Positions 32,695-43,925 of a stretch of DNA of 64,000 bases are shown one piece after another. Where the stretch lies: contig JAZHRO010000073.1 of NCBI GenBank assembly GCA_037157565.1, positions 19,722,501 through 19,786,500 of the forward strand, given 5' to 3'. The position numbers and the translations under genes were made by a program. This stretch comes from Thalassia testudinum. Its lineage: Eukaryota; Streptophyta; Magnoliopsida; Alismatales; Hydrocharitaceae. The notes beneath the pieces are model-generated. The model was not told the DNA's origin. It saw only the letters and a list, made by a program, of their open reading frames with translations, and ran no database searches. Each line of letters opens with the position of its first letter. Positions within the stretch are counted from its first letter, which is position 1.

Positions 32695-34429
32695 TGTAGG
32701 TTCTACCCTTGTACTAGGAGGGGGTGAGATCAGCGTGACAAAAAAAATGCGGAATTGAAAATATATAAAGCAATCTCACAAAATAAGCAATCACAAAATG
32801 TGCACAAGTAATTTTTAGGTGGAAACCCAAACCGGGTGAAAACCACCACCTAACCCTCTCGAGTTAGGATTTTCCGATCAACCAAGTTGATCAAATCCAC
32901 TAACTGAATCACTTTGAAACGAGGGTGATTCAACCTCAGTACAACCACGCTACAAGTACGAGGGTAGCGTTCCTCAACCCCTTCTCTCCACGAGAAGGAT
33001 TTTGTCCCACGAAGGAGACGGGAATTCACAAAGCGAATACCCAACCAAAAGACAAAGATAAAAATAAACAATAGTCCTATAGAGCCAACAAAGTAATAAA
33101 CCTAAGCTTCTATAGCAAATAGGAAACTCCCCTTTGCAAGGAGTGCGTCGACGATGACGCGGTGCGTGTGCCACGCGATGGCGCTACGTCGCTCTCGTGA
33201 ACAACAGCAGGAGAGCGGGCGTGCAAACTGAATTTAGCTCTCAAGATGATGGAGCTTGAGCTTGGAGAGCAAGAGAGACACAAAAGAGTGGAAAGTATGT
33301 TGCTTAGGTGTGTCTTGTGTTTTTCTAAGTGTGTATTTGTGTTGCAAGGGTTCCCCTCTATTTATAGAGGCCTTAGGAAGGCTTTGGAAGGCTTAGGAAG
33401 GGTTCTATAGCCATTGGGAACAAAGTCCAAGTGAATCAGCCCGAAATCAGGAACAATCATTGTTCTGACAGGCTTATCAGACGTCTAATTCTAGCATCAG
33501 ACGTCTGGAAGTTCACTATAAGACGTCTGATTCAAATGTCAGACGTCTGATTTTGGGCGGGTCTCTCCCTGACTTGGATCAGATCTAAACAGGGTTTTTG
33601 TGCAAGTCCATCAGACGACATGCAGGACGTCTGGCACTATGTCTGGACGTCTGGAAACCTACTTTTACTGTGGGAATTGATTTCCAAACGTTGCAACGGC
33701 TAGAAAATCTCTGAGAAGAGATTTTGGGTCAGCCGAGGCAAAACGGTCATTTATCAGACGTCTGGAAAGGCCTAAGGACGTCTGATAAGGCTCTAACGGT
33801 CATATTCTTGACTGTTTGCTAAGCCAGCCAACGGTCCACTAATTGGACGTCTGGCAAATCCATCAGACGTCTTCTAAGACGTCTGGTCTAAGGTCTGGAC
33901 GTCTGATTTCATCAGACAGAACTAACTATGTCCAGCCTAACAGTTATCAGACGTCTGAAACAACAGTCAGACGTCTTAAAATTCTTTATCAGACGTCTGA
34001 TTTGTGAATTAGACGTCTGGAAAGTCTGTTTTAACCCTATATTGGTTTTCTAAGTGTTCTACAGAAAACCTAAGTATCCTAGGGTTGTGCCGGTGTTCCT
34101 AGGACTACTGTTAGGGTACTTTGAGGCTCTTTAACATAATGTTCTAAGGAATCAAAAAGAGCAAGAAAATAAATACAAAAGATACATGAAAGGATAAAAA
34201 AGAATATATCCTATTCTTCTTGTCTTCTATCTTCAATCTTTTCGCTCCAAGCGAACCTCCTCTGTTTTCCGTCAAGCTCCTCCAATCCGTCCTGGATGCG
34301 AGCTCGAACTCCGTCTAAACACGTCCACATTTGCAATTGACCTGAAATCTAGGACTCAAATTGCAAATGTTAAATAACACGTGTTTTGTTATCATCAAAA
34401 CAAATGATCGTGGTGTTCTAGCACCAACA
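32695..34429 (-). mobile_element. copia-like solo LTR with GACGTC array
   Basis: A 1735-bp insertion flanked by perfect AGACA duplications (32690-32694 and 34430-34434). On the minus strand it starts TGTTGGTGCTAGAACACC and TTTGATGATAACAAAAC and ends ...AACCTACA. This start, and the AACCCAAACCGGGTGAAAACC block near its other end, are of a type I associate with SIRE/Maximus-like Ty1/copia LTRs. No internal genes are present. It splits the Tat-like LTR. Confidence 0.75.
33478..34022. repeat. dispersed array of 16 GACGTCT motifs
   Basis: Sixteen occurrences of GACGTCT, most within (T)CAGACGTCTG(G/A), in about 545 bp of the copia-like LTR. Spacing is irregular, from about 20 to 110 bp, with no conserved spacer. 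Confidence 0.9.
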
Positions 34430-34434
34430 AGACA

Positions 34435-35340
34435 TACACCTCTTGTGGTGGAATTAGATCACCAAACTCATGTTCTCCCTTGTGTATGCTTGCAGATTGT
34501 CGTTCTACCTTCATACGCGATGGATGATTTATGGCTAAGTAATACCTCCTACACTAACAAATCTCTTGACAGCCTTCCGAGGCCCATCAATACCGAAACA
34601 TAGAGATTTTGAGCCATGTGGGAAGAAGGTGATGAGATTTAGCTAACATAGCATAATCGCAGAAGATTAAGTAGGAAATACTCAAGCCCATGATAATGTG
34701 GTTGATTCTAAATCGAAAAAATCAGAATGTGAAACCCTCCGCGGTAATTTGTAGAAGTGATTTTCCTCCTGTGAGGGTTGTGTGGAACTGATGGGAAGAG
34801 TCATGGTAGGAAATGTGCCATAGCGTGGTTTGATAAATTCTACGGTGGTAAGTGAATAGTTGCTTAGCAGTGATAAGTTAATCAGTAATCGATGCTGCTG
34901 GTGAGGTGTAGCCGCGTGATTGCATATGCCTCCTTACATGGAATTGTGTACTATCCAAAAGGGATTAATCGCACCTGTTAAGTAGTAGTTCATTATGCGC
35001 AGATGAGTGGACGCGACATTACAATTGGCATTTTTTTGTTAGTCGATGTAATGTAGGTAAAATTTACTTTCATAATCAACGGTAGTTTTTTCAACAATTA
35101 TTACTGCAATGGTTTTATATGTTGTGTTAGCGTTAAACGTATCGTCATAAATAACCGAATCTAATCACTGTTTACAGGAATGGAGGTAAGGATGAAGTCT
35201 CGGCAATGAGGAGAGGAAGGTTGTATATTTGTTGTGATTATTGCTGTTATTTGTTAGGAAGGTGTACGTTTAGCTATATTAAAATTTGTCAATATATATG
35301 TATAATGGGCTTGTGTTGTAGGGAGGGAGTGGAGAAGGAG
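34435..35340. other. unassigned sequence after the Tat-like LTR
   Basis: The first 100-200 bp probably continue the interrupted Tat-like LTR. No gene or element boundary is recognised in the rest. Confidence 0.35.
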
Positions 35341-35634
35341 GATCGAGAAGAGAAAAAAGACGGAAGCGCCATAAGAAGCACAAACATGATGATGAAGATA
35401 AGCACAGGTACTTACCGACACATGCCTCGAAGTGTAACACATGCTATCATACATTTCTCAATTTGAAATTTTAAATACTTGTTTACAAAGCAGCAAGCGG
35501 AGGAGAGAGAAACGTAAGTATCAGTCCACCCCCGAAGAACATGAGAAACTGAAAGTCAGGGCTGACGAGTCAACTGTCAAGAAGCCACTTGCCAATTTCA
35601 GGACAAGGTATAGTGATGTAATTAAGAATGTGTA
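35341..35634 (+). pseudogene. Lys/Arg/His-rich exon pair of an unknown gene
   Basis: Plus-strand exon-like segment GGSRREKRRKRHKKHKHDDE ends in AAGCACAG|GTACTT (about 35411). A second segment after TTACAAAGCAG (about 35492) reads in phase KRRREKRKYQSTPEEHEKL, then STVKKPLANFRTRYSDVIKN, and ends at TAG (35632-35634). Splicing gives a basic nuclear-protein-like tail with a conserved-looking C-terminus. The family is not recognised. Downstream, frame-shifted, an open Glu/Lys-rich stretch runs to 35768. It could be a captured gene fragment or the end of a host gene. Confidence 0.35.
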
Positions 35635-35639
35635 GAGGA

Positions 35640-37550
35640 CGCTATCAGTAGTAGGGAATATTCTAACGAGTACACAGCTGAGGAAGGAGGGAAGCAGAGA
35701 AGGCAATCTAAACAAGAATTGAAGAAGAAGCAACGGGGAGGAGTGGAGGCTTCCAAAGGCAGGTAAACGCAAAATGACAACACTTTTTACGGTTGCTAGT
35801 TTAGTAGAACTTTGAGTTGGTGTTGTGCAATACGTTTGAAGCCTATGTAGTACATCGTAGTAAATGTAATATCTATCAGATGAAGCGATGCTAACACTAA
35901 AGAAAAGCCCGATCGTAGTTCTTTTGTGGAGTCGTCTAAAAAGATGGACAAGACTTGACAGTAGTATATCCGTATTCGAAAATTTTAAATTTATTTTATT
36001 TAAATTTAAAAAATATGGAGTTAATATTTTTAAAATAGAATTTGAATTGGTCGTTGGGAGATTATTGGATTAATTTACTTTCCTAATTATTAAAAATAAA
36101 AAAATATATTTGGATATGTGATCATTACTACTATAATGTAAATAAAATTTATTAGAATTAGGAATATGTAATTATTAAAACTCAAGTACTAAAATAAAAA
36201 ATAGATAAATAATTGGAAGGTGAGTTTTGAAGAAAAATTATTAGAATTTTTATTGGAAATTAAATGTTAAAATAACATGATTATAATTAGAAGAATACTT
36301 AAAATTAAATCTAATGACAACTAGAATTAGAAAATAATGATTAGAAATTATGGATTTCGAAGGTAAAATATGGAGTGGCGACATAGTAGTGAATGCGAAA
36401 GTACATCCACGGACTTCAAAAGAAGAAGAAGAAAAAGAACTAATTCTAGTTGGTGACCTATTTGCAGTCGAAAGAAATGATCTTAAAGAGGGTGGCTAGG
36501 ATGTTTCTATAGGATATAAGGTTTCTTATTAGTTGATTTAAGTTACCTAGGATTACTAAGTTATAGGATTAGGATTTAATGAGTTAGGCATCAAGGGTTA
36601 GGATTTAGGATTACGTGATAGGATATGTTAGGTTTTTATTGGAAATAGATCAATGATCTAGATTAATAGGAAGGGTAATAGATGACTTAGATTAATAATG
36701 AGATGGAAAAAGAATAATTGAGGAGATAATCGATTGAGAAAGGAAGAGGAAATTAATTGAAAATATCGAGAGGGAAGACATGGAGAGTGGACGTGGATAT
36801 GCATGGGATTTTGACTTTTAGTGAAATGGGATACGGTGTTTTCTGTGGCTTCGATTTGTGTATAGGTATTGACGTAGATATGGGATAGAATAGTGTGTGT
36901 CTGTTCCATGCATGCGGTGGAAGATATATCAATCGGAGGGGGAGTTCACGTGGAGGTATCATGCATGGATTTGGGGAGATCGGATGGGTCACATACAAAA
37001 AGGGTTGGGTTGTTTGTGGGATTTTCAGTGGAGTTATTTATTGCATGGAAAGGTCGGTGGTGTGGGATGTGGTGGGTTTTCGGTGGGAATTTGCATGGGA
37101 AGTGGGATGTGTAATCGGTGGATTGGGGAGTAGCGTGGGTGGATGTTACGTGCACCTGTGTTCGTAGGATTTGGCGAGGGTGTTGGATATATGCGATTTT
37201 TGGTAGTGAGTTCATATATGAGATTGGATAGAGTTACATAGGGTGTTTGTGGTATCGGGTATGGGGTTTATTATTGGAAATAGGATTACGGAGATTTAGG
37301 TGGGATTTATGGAAAATATTTGGGTAGGGAAATATGTTAGAAATAAATGCATATAAGAAATAAATTAATAAAAATATCTATATTTTTAATATTATTACAT
37401 AGATAAAAAATATTAAATCAAATAAGTTAAATATGATCTGACAAGATCCATAATAAAATAAATAATAAATAACATGCAATAGTATAAATAAATAAAATAA
37501 GAAGAGATTATATTTTACTCTGATCGAAGTACCCATTAAGGACCTCCTTT
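35640..37550. other. unassigned AT-rich then G-rich stretch
   Basis: 36000-36720 is AT-rich without signal. 36780-37290 is unusually G/T-rich on the plus strand. 37320-37500 is AT-rich. No gene recognised. Confidence 0.4.
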
Positions 37551-38060
37551 CACTACAACATGCCTTACTTTTGCTGTTGGTTAAAAATCAACAGTAAATT
37601 TGAAATCATTGACGCAACTCAGCGATGCTGTTATTACTGTCATTGTTTCGCTTTGCTGTAGGTTAGAGGGCTAATCCAACATCAAAATAATGTTTGACCA
37701 TTGGACGGATTGTATATTTCGACGTCGTTTCAAAATCGACATGAATTGTTTTTTCCGTCGGTTCTATCAAAAGTGACGATATATGTAAGTCACTTTTTCC
37801 CACCTTTACACATCTTTTTTTATTTTTGTCGTTGTTTAAGTAGAAGCGACAGCAAAATTTTTTTTACCATCATTTCTATTAAAATCGACGGCATAGATGT
37901 GATTGAAAAATGATTTTTGCCGTCGCTTGTTCAACTAAGGGACGGCAAATATGTGACAGTAAAAATATTTTGGCTGTCGCTTATCCTAAGAGGCTAAGAG
38001 GCAACGGTATAAAATGAGAATTGTGATTCTTTCGAACCTTCTATGTCGTCACTTAATTGA
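37551..38060. repeat. CACTA terminus and subterminal repeats
   Basis: Terminal CACTACAACA plus several GCGACGGCAA / TTGCCGTCGC-type words in both orientations (for example near 37855, 37888, 37918, 37941 and 37974). These are typical transposase-binding subterminal repeats of CACTA elements. The 3-bp target duplication cannot be checked. Confidence 0.75.
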
Positions 38061-38281
38061 ATAAACAACGGCAAATGTATGGTTTTTTTTTTAATTACCA
38101 AATGATGGAAACTGCCTGCTAAACCTACTTAAAGTCTTACTTTTATAGAGAAATAAGTAATGAAAATGAACAGGAATTTATATTTCATAAATATAAAATT
38201 CAGTACATTAAAAGTTTAAAAATAAAATATTTACACAAAAAAGGTAACATGAAAAACATAAGAAAAGAAAATGGATACAAA

Positions 38282-38945
38282 TCAAAACACAGTTGCTCCA
38301 ATGCCACCAGCTCCACCTGCACCACCCATGGAGTTGTCGTCGTCTCGTCTGTAGATGCTGGGATCTGTGGAAGATGGATGCTCTGACTGATCTTTCTTCT
38401 GAAAAGGGGTTATAAGCATCTGAAGTTTATCATCTATGGCATTCATCTTATTCTTCATCTCTACCTCTCTTTTCCCTCTCTGCCTCTCTCTTCTCCCTCT
38501 CCTCCTCTTGTCTTTGTAGTGTGTCAATCTTTTGATGTAGCTGATCGACGACACTAGATGAGATGACACCTTTCCTCCCATACTAGGTGGATACGTGTAT
38601 GCCCTCCCAACACTACGAACGAAACCACCGTATCTGGTGGCATCACTCTCTTAAATGCCTCCTCTGCATCCAAAGGCTGCTGGATGTTGTCGGAGGTCTC
38701 GTTAGTGGGGGATGTACTAATTGTACCATTTGGTCTTAAATGTATTAAAAAATATTAACATAATATAAATATACAAAGTTATAAATTTTTTGAGTCTAGG
38801 AAACTTATGTATTTCTCCTGGTATGACTCATGAATGCACTTATGAGCACCCTCAGCTGTAGCCTTACCGTGGGTGACCTCATAGATATCCATCCTAGTCA
38901 TTTTCATTCCATCATGTGCAGCGGACTGAAAATATAAAAAAGATA
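38282..38945 (-). pseudogene. CACTA Transposase_24-like (Ptta/En/Spm) fragment
   Basis: The minus strand around 38945-38810 reads AAHDGMKMTRMDIYEVTHGK and then HKCIHESYQEKY, resembling the C-terminal ETH-motif region of plant Ptta/En/Spm (Transposase_24) proteins. It is followed by the 99-codon open frame 38581-38282, with an Arg/Lys/Glu coiled-coil-like stretch (KDKRRRGRRERQRGKREVEM). Introns or decay separate the pieces. The protein family is thought to bind subterminal repeats. Moderate certainty. Confidence 0.5.
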
Positions 38946-39726
38946 CAATTATATTTAAATAACTTAAAAATTAAGCCATATTTAATTGAAAAGTAATTTC
39001 AATATTTACATAACAGCCTGAGGAGACAAATTAGGCTATGTCGATGGCTGTGTCTCAGGAGGACCATTTCTTTTGGGATTTTTCTTAAATAACTTCATTT
39101 GTAACAAGTATAAAATGCAATAATTAATACAGTTGTAAATCATTAATATATAAATCATCAATGAAAGAAGTTTGCAAAATAAAAAAGAAATATTTAAAAA
39201 TTTCGATAGAGTTTTCCCTTAAATTTGGAGGTTTCTCTATAAACCTGCATATTGAAATTAAAGTGCGCACACCCTACATAAAAAAAAAATGCAAAGACAA
39301 ACCACAAGTGGGTACACCCAACATCCATTCAAATAAAATTTGCAACACAAGTAGGTACACCTCACATCTATTTAATGAAATAAAAAATAATATGTGGGCA
39401 CACCCCACATCTAGCAATAACCTATAATTTCAATCAATTAAATTTAAGACATTGAAATTATACTTTTAAGTACAACAACCTCCGAGTATGTCCATCATCG
39501 ATAACTTGTAATTTGAAAAATAAAAGTAATTAAAATGTATGTCCATCACCGAGTAACAAATTTTGAACATGTGTGTGTGATTGGTATAAATTTAGGTATT
39601 TATAATGTATAAAAAATGCCAGTTGTAGTTTAGGTTTCTTAAATTTGAATATGAATTTGATATAAACAGAAATAAAATAAAGTAAAAAAATTGTTACTAA
39701 CCTTAGATGTCCACATCTACAGCATT

Positions 39727-40350
39727 TTAATCTATATGACATTCTTCCGTTAATTCTTGGTATGCTTCAAACTGTGCATCAAAATGATTCTGCAATACTA
39801 TTCTTATTTGTATAGCCCATCCCCTTTGGCAATTATCGGAGACGTAGAAAACTTGTGCCACTTGACATGCTAATGTGAATGGTTCATCAGACTGAAGAAT
39901 TTGACGATTAGGATTTAAATTCAAGAAATTGTGTTTCTTATCAATTTTGAAACCAGCACCTTCTTAAAAACATCAAACCAATGGCATTTAAATATGACAA
40001 CTCTGCGATCATATTTGAAGCTGATCTCCATAATTTCTTTGATTTTACCATAGTATCCATCTGAACCGGTGGAAAGATTTGAATCAACAACAACTCCAAC
40101 CTGTTGTATGACCTTCCTATCATCAATTTCTTTTATTATGAATCTGAACCCATTTATTTTATACCTAGAGTGGTAATGTGCATAATATAATAGTGAATTA
40201 GTAATCACATCAAAATCGGGTACCCATCGTGGGTCCTTATCCTCTTTCAATTGATGAACTCGGTCTTTAAACCAATCTAAGAAGTCAAATTCGGTTGTCC
40301 TTGAAAGAGATAATCGTTCGAATTCATCGTAAATTAGATTAATTTCAGAA
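39727..40350 (-). pseudogene. CACTA-associated DUF4216 domain
   Basis: The minus strand encodes a long piece of DUF4216, the C-terminal domain of CACTA TNP2-type proteins. It has FDFLDWFKDRVHQLKEDKD (upstream linker), YKINGFRFIIKEID, KVIQQVGVVVDS, YYGKIKEIMEISFKYDRRVV and IFKCHWFDVF. After a frame change at 39924 it continues with NPNRQILQSDEPFTLACQVA and QVFYVSDN. It is close to full domain length. The frame change disables it. The role in transposition is not defined. Confidence 0.8.
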
Positions 40351-40357
40351 ATTTATT

Positions 40358-41155
40358 TTAAAATATATAGATGTGCACAATGTCTGTCATTTTCTGAAAT
40401 AACTTTGTACTCTGTATGAAGGATCGACCTTCCTTTGATATCAAAAATTGACAAACATTCTTCATCACTATCATTGTATTCCCCCTCATAATTCCTTTAA
40501 AATTTATTAAAGCGGTTTCCTGTTTCATTCTTTTAATGTGCATAATATCTAAATTATGGCGTATTGTAAGATCTTTCCAGTATGGCAACTCCATAAAGAA
40601 AATGCTTTTCTTTCGAAATCCAGAATTCCTCAAGGCCGTCTGGTCTTGTTTGAATAGTCGACCCAACCATATCTCACATATTTCTTGTAATCTCTCCATT
40701 ATAACCTGACCCAGCAACCTGGTAGAATCTGTACTAAGTTTATTTTTTGGATTTTTTTTAATACAGACACGTCCTGCCATCAAATTTACTCCTGAACTAT
40801 GACGTTAGCCATCTATGTTCAATAGGTAGAAATCTGCGATGTCCTAAGTATCAGAATTTCTTACTTTCCGATAGTCATAGGTGATGAGTGCCTTCCATAC
40901 AGACTGAGCAAGCAAGCTTTCCTTTGGTGTTCCAACCTGACAAATTTGCTTATGCTGGGAGGTCGTTTATGGTCCACAACAATGCTGCATGCATATTGTA
41001 AAATTCTTTCTTTTCTGCATCATACATCTTCATGCTGATGAGCCACAACTATTTTAGTTCATCGATTAATGGTTAGAGATAAGCATCTATTGCATTTCCT
41101 GGTTATTTGGACTGGGGATTAATAGGGTGAGTATCATGAATGATGATCTCATACA
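40358..41155 (-). pseudogene. CACTA transposase (tnp2) fragment
   Basis: Minus-strand remains of the TNP2 transposase that would bind and cut CACTA ends. From the right, HDTHPINPQSK directly abuts the retrotransposon border. MYDAEKKEFYNMHAALLWTI and NDLPAYA follow (about 41050-40965). Later come KSIFFMELPYWKDLTIRHNL and DIMHIKRM (about 40610-40510), the tnp2 core motif with the conserved His/Asp. Stops and frame changes are frequent. The N-terminal part lies beyond element C and outside the window. Confidence 0.8.
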
Positions 41156-41898
41156 TGATGGAAACACCAACATGAGTCATAACTAGCTCATTTTGATTTG
41201 ATTAAGTCAGTAAATGCTCCTACATAACCGTCGGAGGACTGTAATTCAACGCATAATCATTCGGAGAGAAAGACAAGAAAATAGGGGTAAAACTATAATT
41301 TTAACAGCATATCTCAATTGCAGTACAATCACGGATTTTCTCAAGGGTTAATTAAGGGTCAAATGGTCCTAAAAGGCTAACAAGTGGGCTAGAATAGACA
41401 GAAAAGGGTTTTCACGTGTTTTGAGAATTAAATGACTTCTGAAATCCTAAAAATAGACCTGCTTAATTAACTGAGATTTTGGTCAGGATAAAATTCACCT
41501 AAACCTTCTAAAATTCATATAAAAATATTCTCTAGGGTTTGCTACCTTCAAATTGACCATCAGAACCTGTCTTGACCCAAATCAGAGTCTCAGACAAATA
41601 TTTGCCCTAATTTAGATTTTTGCATAAATTACCTAGTCAAACGTGGTCAAAACCAAAATCCAACTTCATCATTAGATTACTTAGGTTCAAATTAGGTTTG
41701 TACCAAAATTTGGACTCAATCTGAGATTGTCTTGACCTAGTTTGCAACTTGGTCTTATCTGATTACATATATGACCTTAACTTTCAAAATCCTTACAAAA
41801 AGGCCCCTAACTTTGTCATCATTTTTACAAATATATCCCTACCACCATTAATCCTATTCCTACAAGCTCCGACGACCTAAAATTTGCAAGATCTCTTT

Positions 41899-42083
41899 GA
41901 TTCCTTGATGAATCCCTTTCAAATTTGAAAGGGAAGATCATCAAGGAATTCTCTTCCTTTTGAACCAATTCTCACACCACAAAACCTTCCCAATCTCTCA
42001 TGCAAATGCATGAGAGATTAGGGTATCAAAAAAATCCCAACTCCAGTGAAGCTTTCCAAGCTTGGGAAGCTTGCTTCCCAAGC
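41899..42083. repeat. three long palindromes upstream of the C promoter
   Basis: (i) Core CCCTTTCAAATTTGAAAGGG at 41914-41933, extended by arms ATTCCTTGATGA/TCATCAAGGAAT to about 50 bp. (ii) AATCTCTCATGC/GCATGAGAGATT at 41992-42019 with a 4-base loop. (iii) GCTTGGGAAGC/GCTTCCCAAGC at 42060-42083 with a 2-base loop. All recur in the 3' LTR at 63690-63871. Confidence 0.9.
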
Positions 42084-42104
42084 CCAAAACTCCCTCTAAA
42101 GGCC

Positions 42105-42113
42105 TATAGAAAG
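42105..42113 (+). promoter_or_regulatory. mutated TATA box of the C 5' LTR
   Basis: TATAGAAAG where the 3' LTR has TATAAAAAG (63893-63901). It lies 22 bases after the last palindrome. Confidence 0.6.
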
Positions 42114-43359
42114 ACCTCCAGATCAAACCGATCTTCCCACGTTCGAATTCGACCTTGAACACCTCAAATTCCTCTCCTCTTTCTTGGTCGAATCGCTCCT
42201 CAATGTCCAGTGACCCTCCCTGCCTCCTCTCTTCCTCCGTTCACAATACCGATGATGGAGCCTCATTCATCTCATTCATCCGCTTCTAGCCGTAACAATA
42301 GGAGCCTCTCCCCCATCCTCATCGTCGTTTTCTATCAACTGGAGCAGCCTCCTTCTCCGGCTCTGGCCATACCACAACCGATGCCATCTCCTTTCCCTTT
42401 CATCCGCTATCGCTCTCAACCGACTCCTTAACTTCTCCTCATCGTGCCAGCACATCCAACACACTGCTTCGACCTCGCCAACGCCCTCCGCGACTTTGTC
42501 TTCCACCTCTTTGATAGACCTTCGGCGAGCCCTAGCGGCCACCACAGACCACTTACGCCGCCACTTCCACGCTCCACACCTCCGCCTCATCACAACGATC
42601 AAAAGCCCTCACTCACTAAGAGCTATTGACCCCCCTACAGCGCCACTGAACACCACCACCTTCACACGCACAGTCTACCTCCGTCAGACCTCATCACTCA
42701 TGCCCATGCCATGCCGACCCCTCAGCAAGTTCACGGTGCTCCAGCGATCATTCCTGAACGTTTTGACATGGCCGAAAGGCCTTTTTGGTGATTTCAAGTA
42801 CTAGCCTCTGGTCGCCATTAGCAAGCAAGCTTCGAAGCTTACTTTAAAGCCTTCTTCAGCACCTGCAGACCCAGGTAGCCATCCCAGGCTGCACAGAATA
42901 CTCCCAGGCAGGATCTCATGGCATTAGCCTCCGCAGTGGTGCAAATTCCAGCCCTCATCACTGCAGCATCAGACGTGCAAAGAAGGTGGAACTTTAGTCC
43001 CACCTCGGAAGTTCACAGAGGTTTACAGCTGCATAAATTGCAAAAGTTCTTGGGGATTATCGCCTCAGACACAAGGGGTGAGGTCCCTCACACCCCTCAT
43101 GTGCCTCGTCTGCGACACACCCCTGCGGACCTGGTGCTGACCCAATTACCGCCTAAGCCATACGCTCCTTGGCTATGACCCACGCCTGCAACCCTGGACC
43201 TAGGTGCACTCTAGATCCAAAAACTCGATAACCCGGGACTATTGGAGGCTCTAGGAGAGCGTGACCCAAGGAGAGAAAGAAAGGAGAATTTGTGCTGTGT
43301 AGGGGAGGGTTTTTCTCTCTGTGAAGTTGGCTAACACTTAGCCAAAATCTAAAGACCCT

Positions 43360-43540
43360 TCCCCCTCTGTGTGAAGAAGTGTAAGAAGAGCAGAGAAAGA
43401 AAGAGAAGGAAGAGAAAGCAGCAAAAGAAGAGGAAGAGAAGAAGTGCCGCAGCAAATTCTATGAAGGAGAAGATGGAAACCAAGTGAAGAAGAAGAGAGA
43501 AAGCAGAGAAAGAGAAGCAGAAGAAGAAGAATCAGATCAC
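43360..43540 (+). repeat. GA-rich purine tract
   Basis: Long GAAGAAGAGAGAAAG-type run in the U5 part of the C 5' LTR. Confidence 0.8.
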
Positions 43541-43906
43541 AGTAGAATCAGATGTTTAAGATGTTAGATCCTACCATCAGACGGCTGATTTGAGTTTATT
43601 TCATAGATAACTATTGAGTTCCATTTTCCATTATTGTAGGAAGTAATTGGTGATTCAAATCATCATTTTACTAATTTCTTTTTGCAATCTGATACTTGAT
43701 CTTATTGCCACATTATTCTGAATCAATTTGTAATTATAATTTCTTATCTTTATTGTTTTAAATTGCAATTTTGAGAATTGAATTCCTACTTACTACCAAC
43801 GAACGACCTCAAACTTTTTCGAGTATAAATTTTATCTATTTTTCGCGAGATTTCAACTATACTGCAATGCAACAATTTAAAACCAGATTTCAATTTAACA
43901 ACATTT

Positions 43907-43925
43907 TGGAGCTATTGCTGGGGAG
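43907..43925 (+). promoter_or_regulatory. primer-binding site of element C (decayed tRNA-Asp type)
   Basis: TGGAGCTATTGCTGGGGAG keeps 13 of the first 17 bases of the tRNA-Asp complement. Three of the four differences are transitions. It is six bases from the LTR end. Confidence 0.65.

Larger units (their letters stand above)
37551..41155 (-). mobile_element. CACTA (En/Spm) transposon, 3' half
   Basis: The left terminus CACTACAACATGCC begins at 37551 and is followed by short subterminal repeats. Inside, on the minus strand, are a transposase tnp2 fragment, a DUF4216 domain and a Transposase_24-like segment. This is the usual order in plant CACTA elements, read from the 5' end on the right. 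The element is interrupted at 41156 by retrotransposon C, and its 5' half must lie to the right of the window. Confidence 0.8.
41156..43900 (+). mobile_element. 5' LTR of element C
   Basis: A 2745-bp LTR starting TGATGGAAACACC and ending ATTTAACA just before the primer-binding site. Its first 1050 bp align throughout with the start of the 3' LTR at 62953, with scattered mostly transition differences. It contains a palindrome cluster, a mutated TATA box, GC-rich R/U5 sequence with open but unrecognised stretches (42210-43180), and a GA-rich tract (43360-43540). Confidence 0.85.

Noticed and set aside
33478..34022. Tandem repeat or CRISPR interpretation of the GACGTCT motifs
   Set aside because: Spacing is irregular (about 20-110 bp) and the spacers are not related, so it is a dispersed motif cluster.
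42210..43178. Several overlapping plus- and minus-strand frames up to 108 codons
   Set aside because: They sit in R/U5 of the C 5' LTR. The minus-strand Arg-rich frame and the plus-strand Pro/Ser-rich frames are mirror images of one composition bias.
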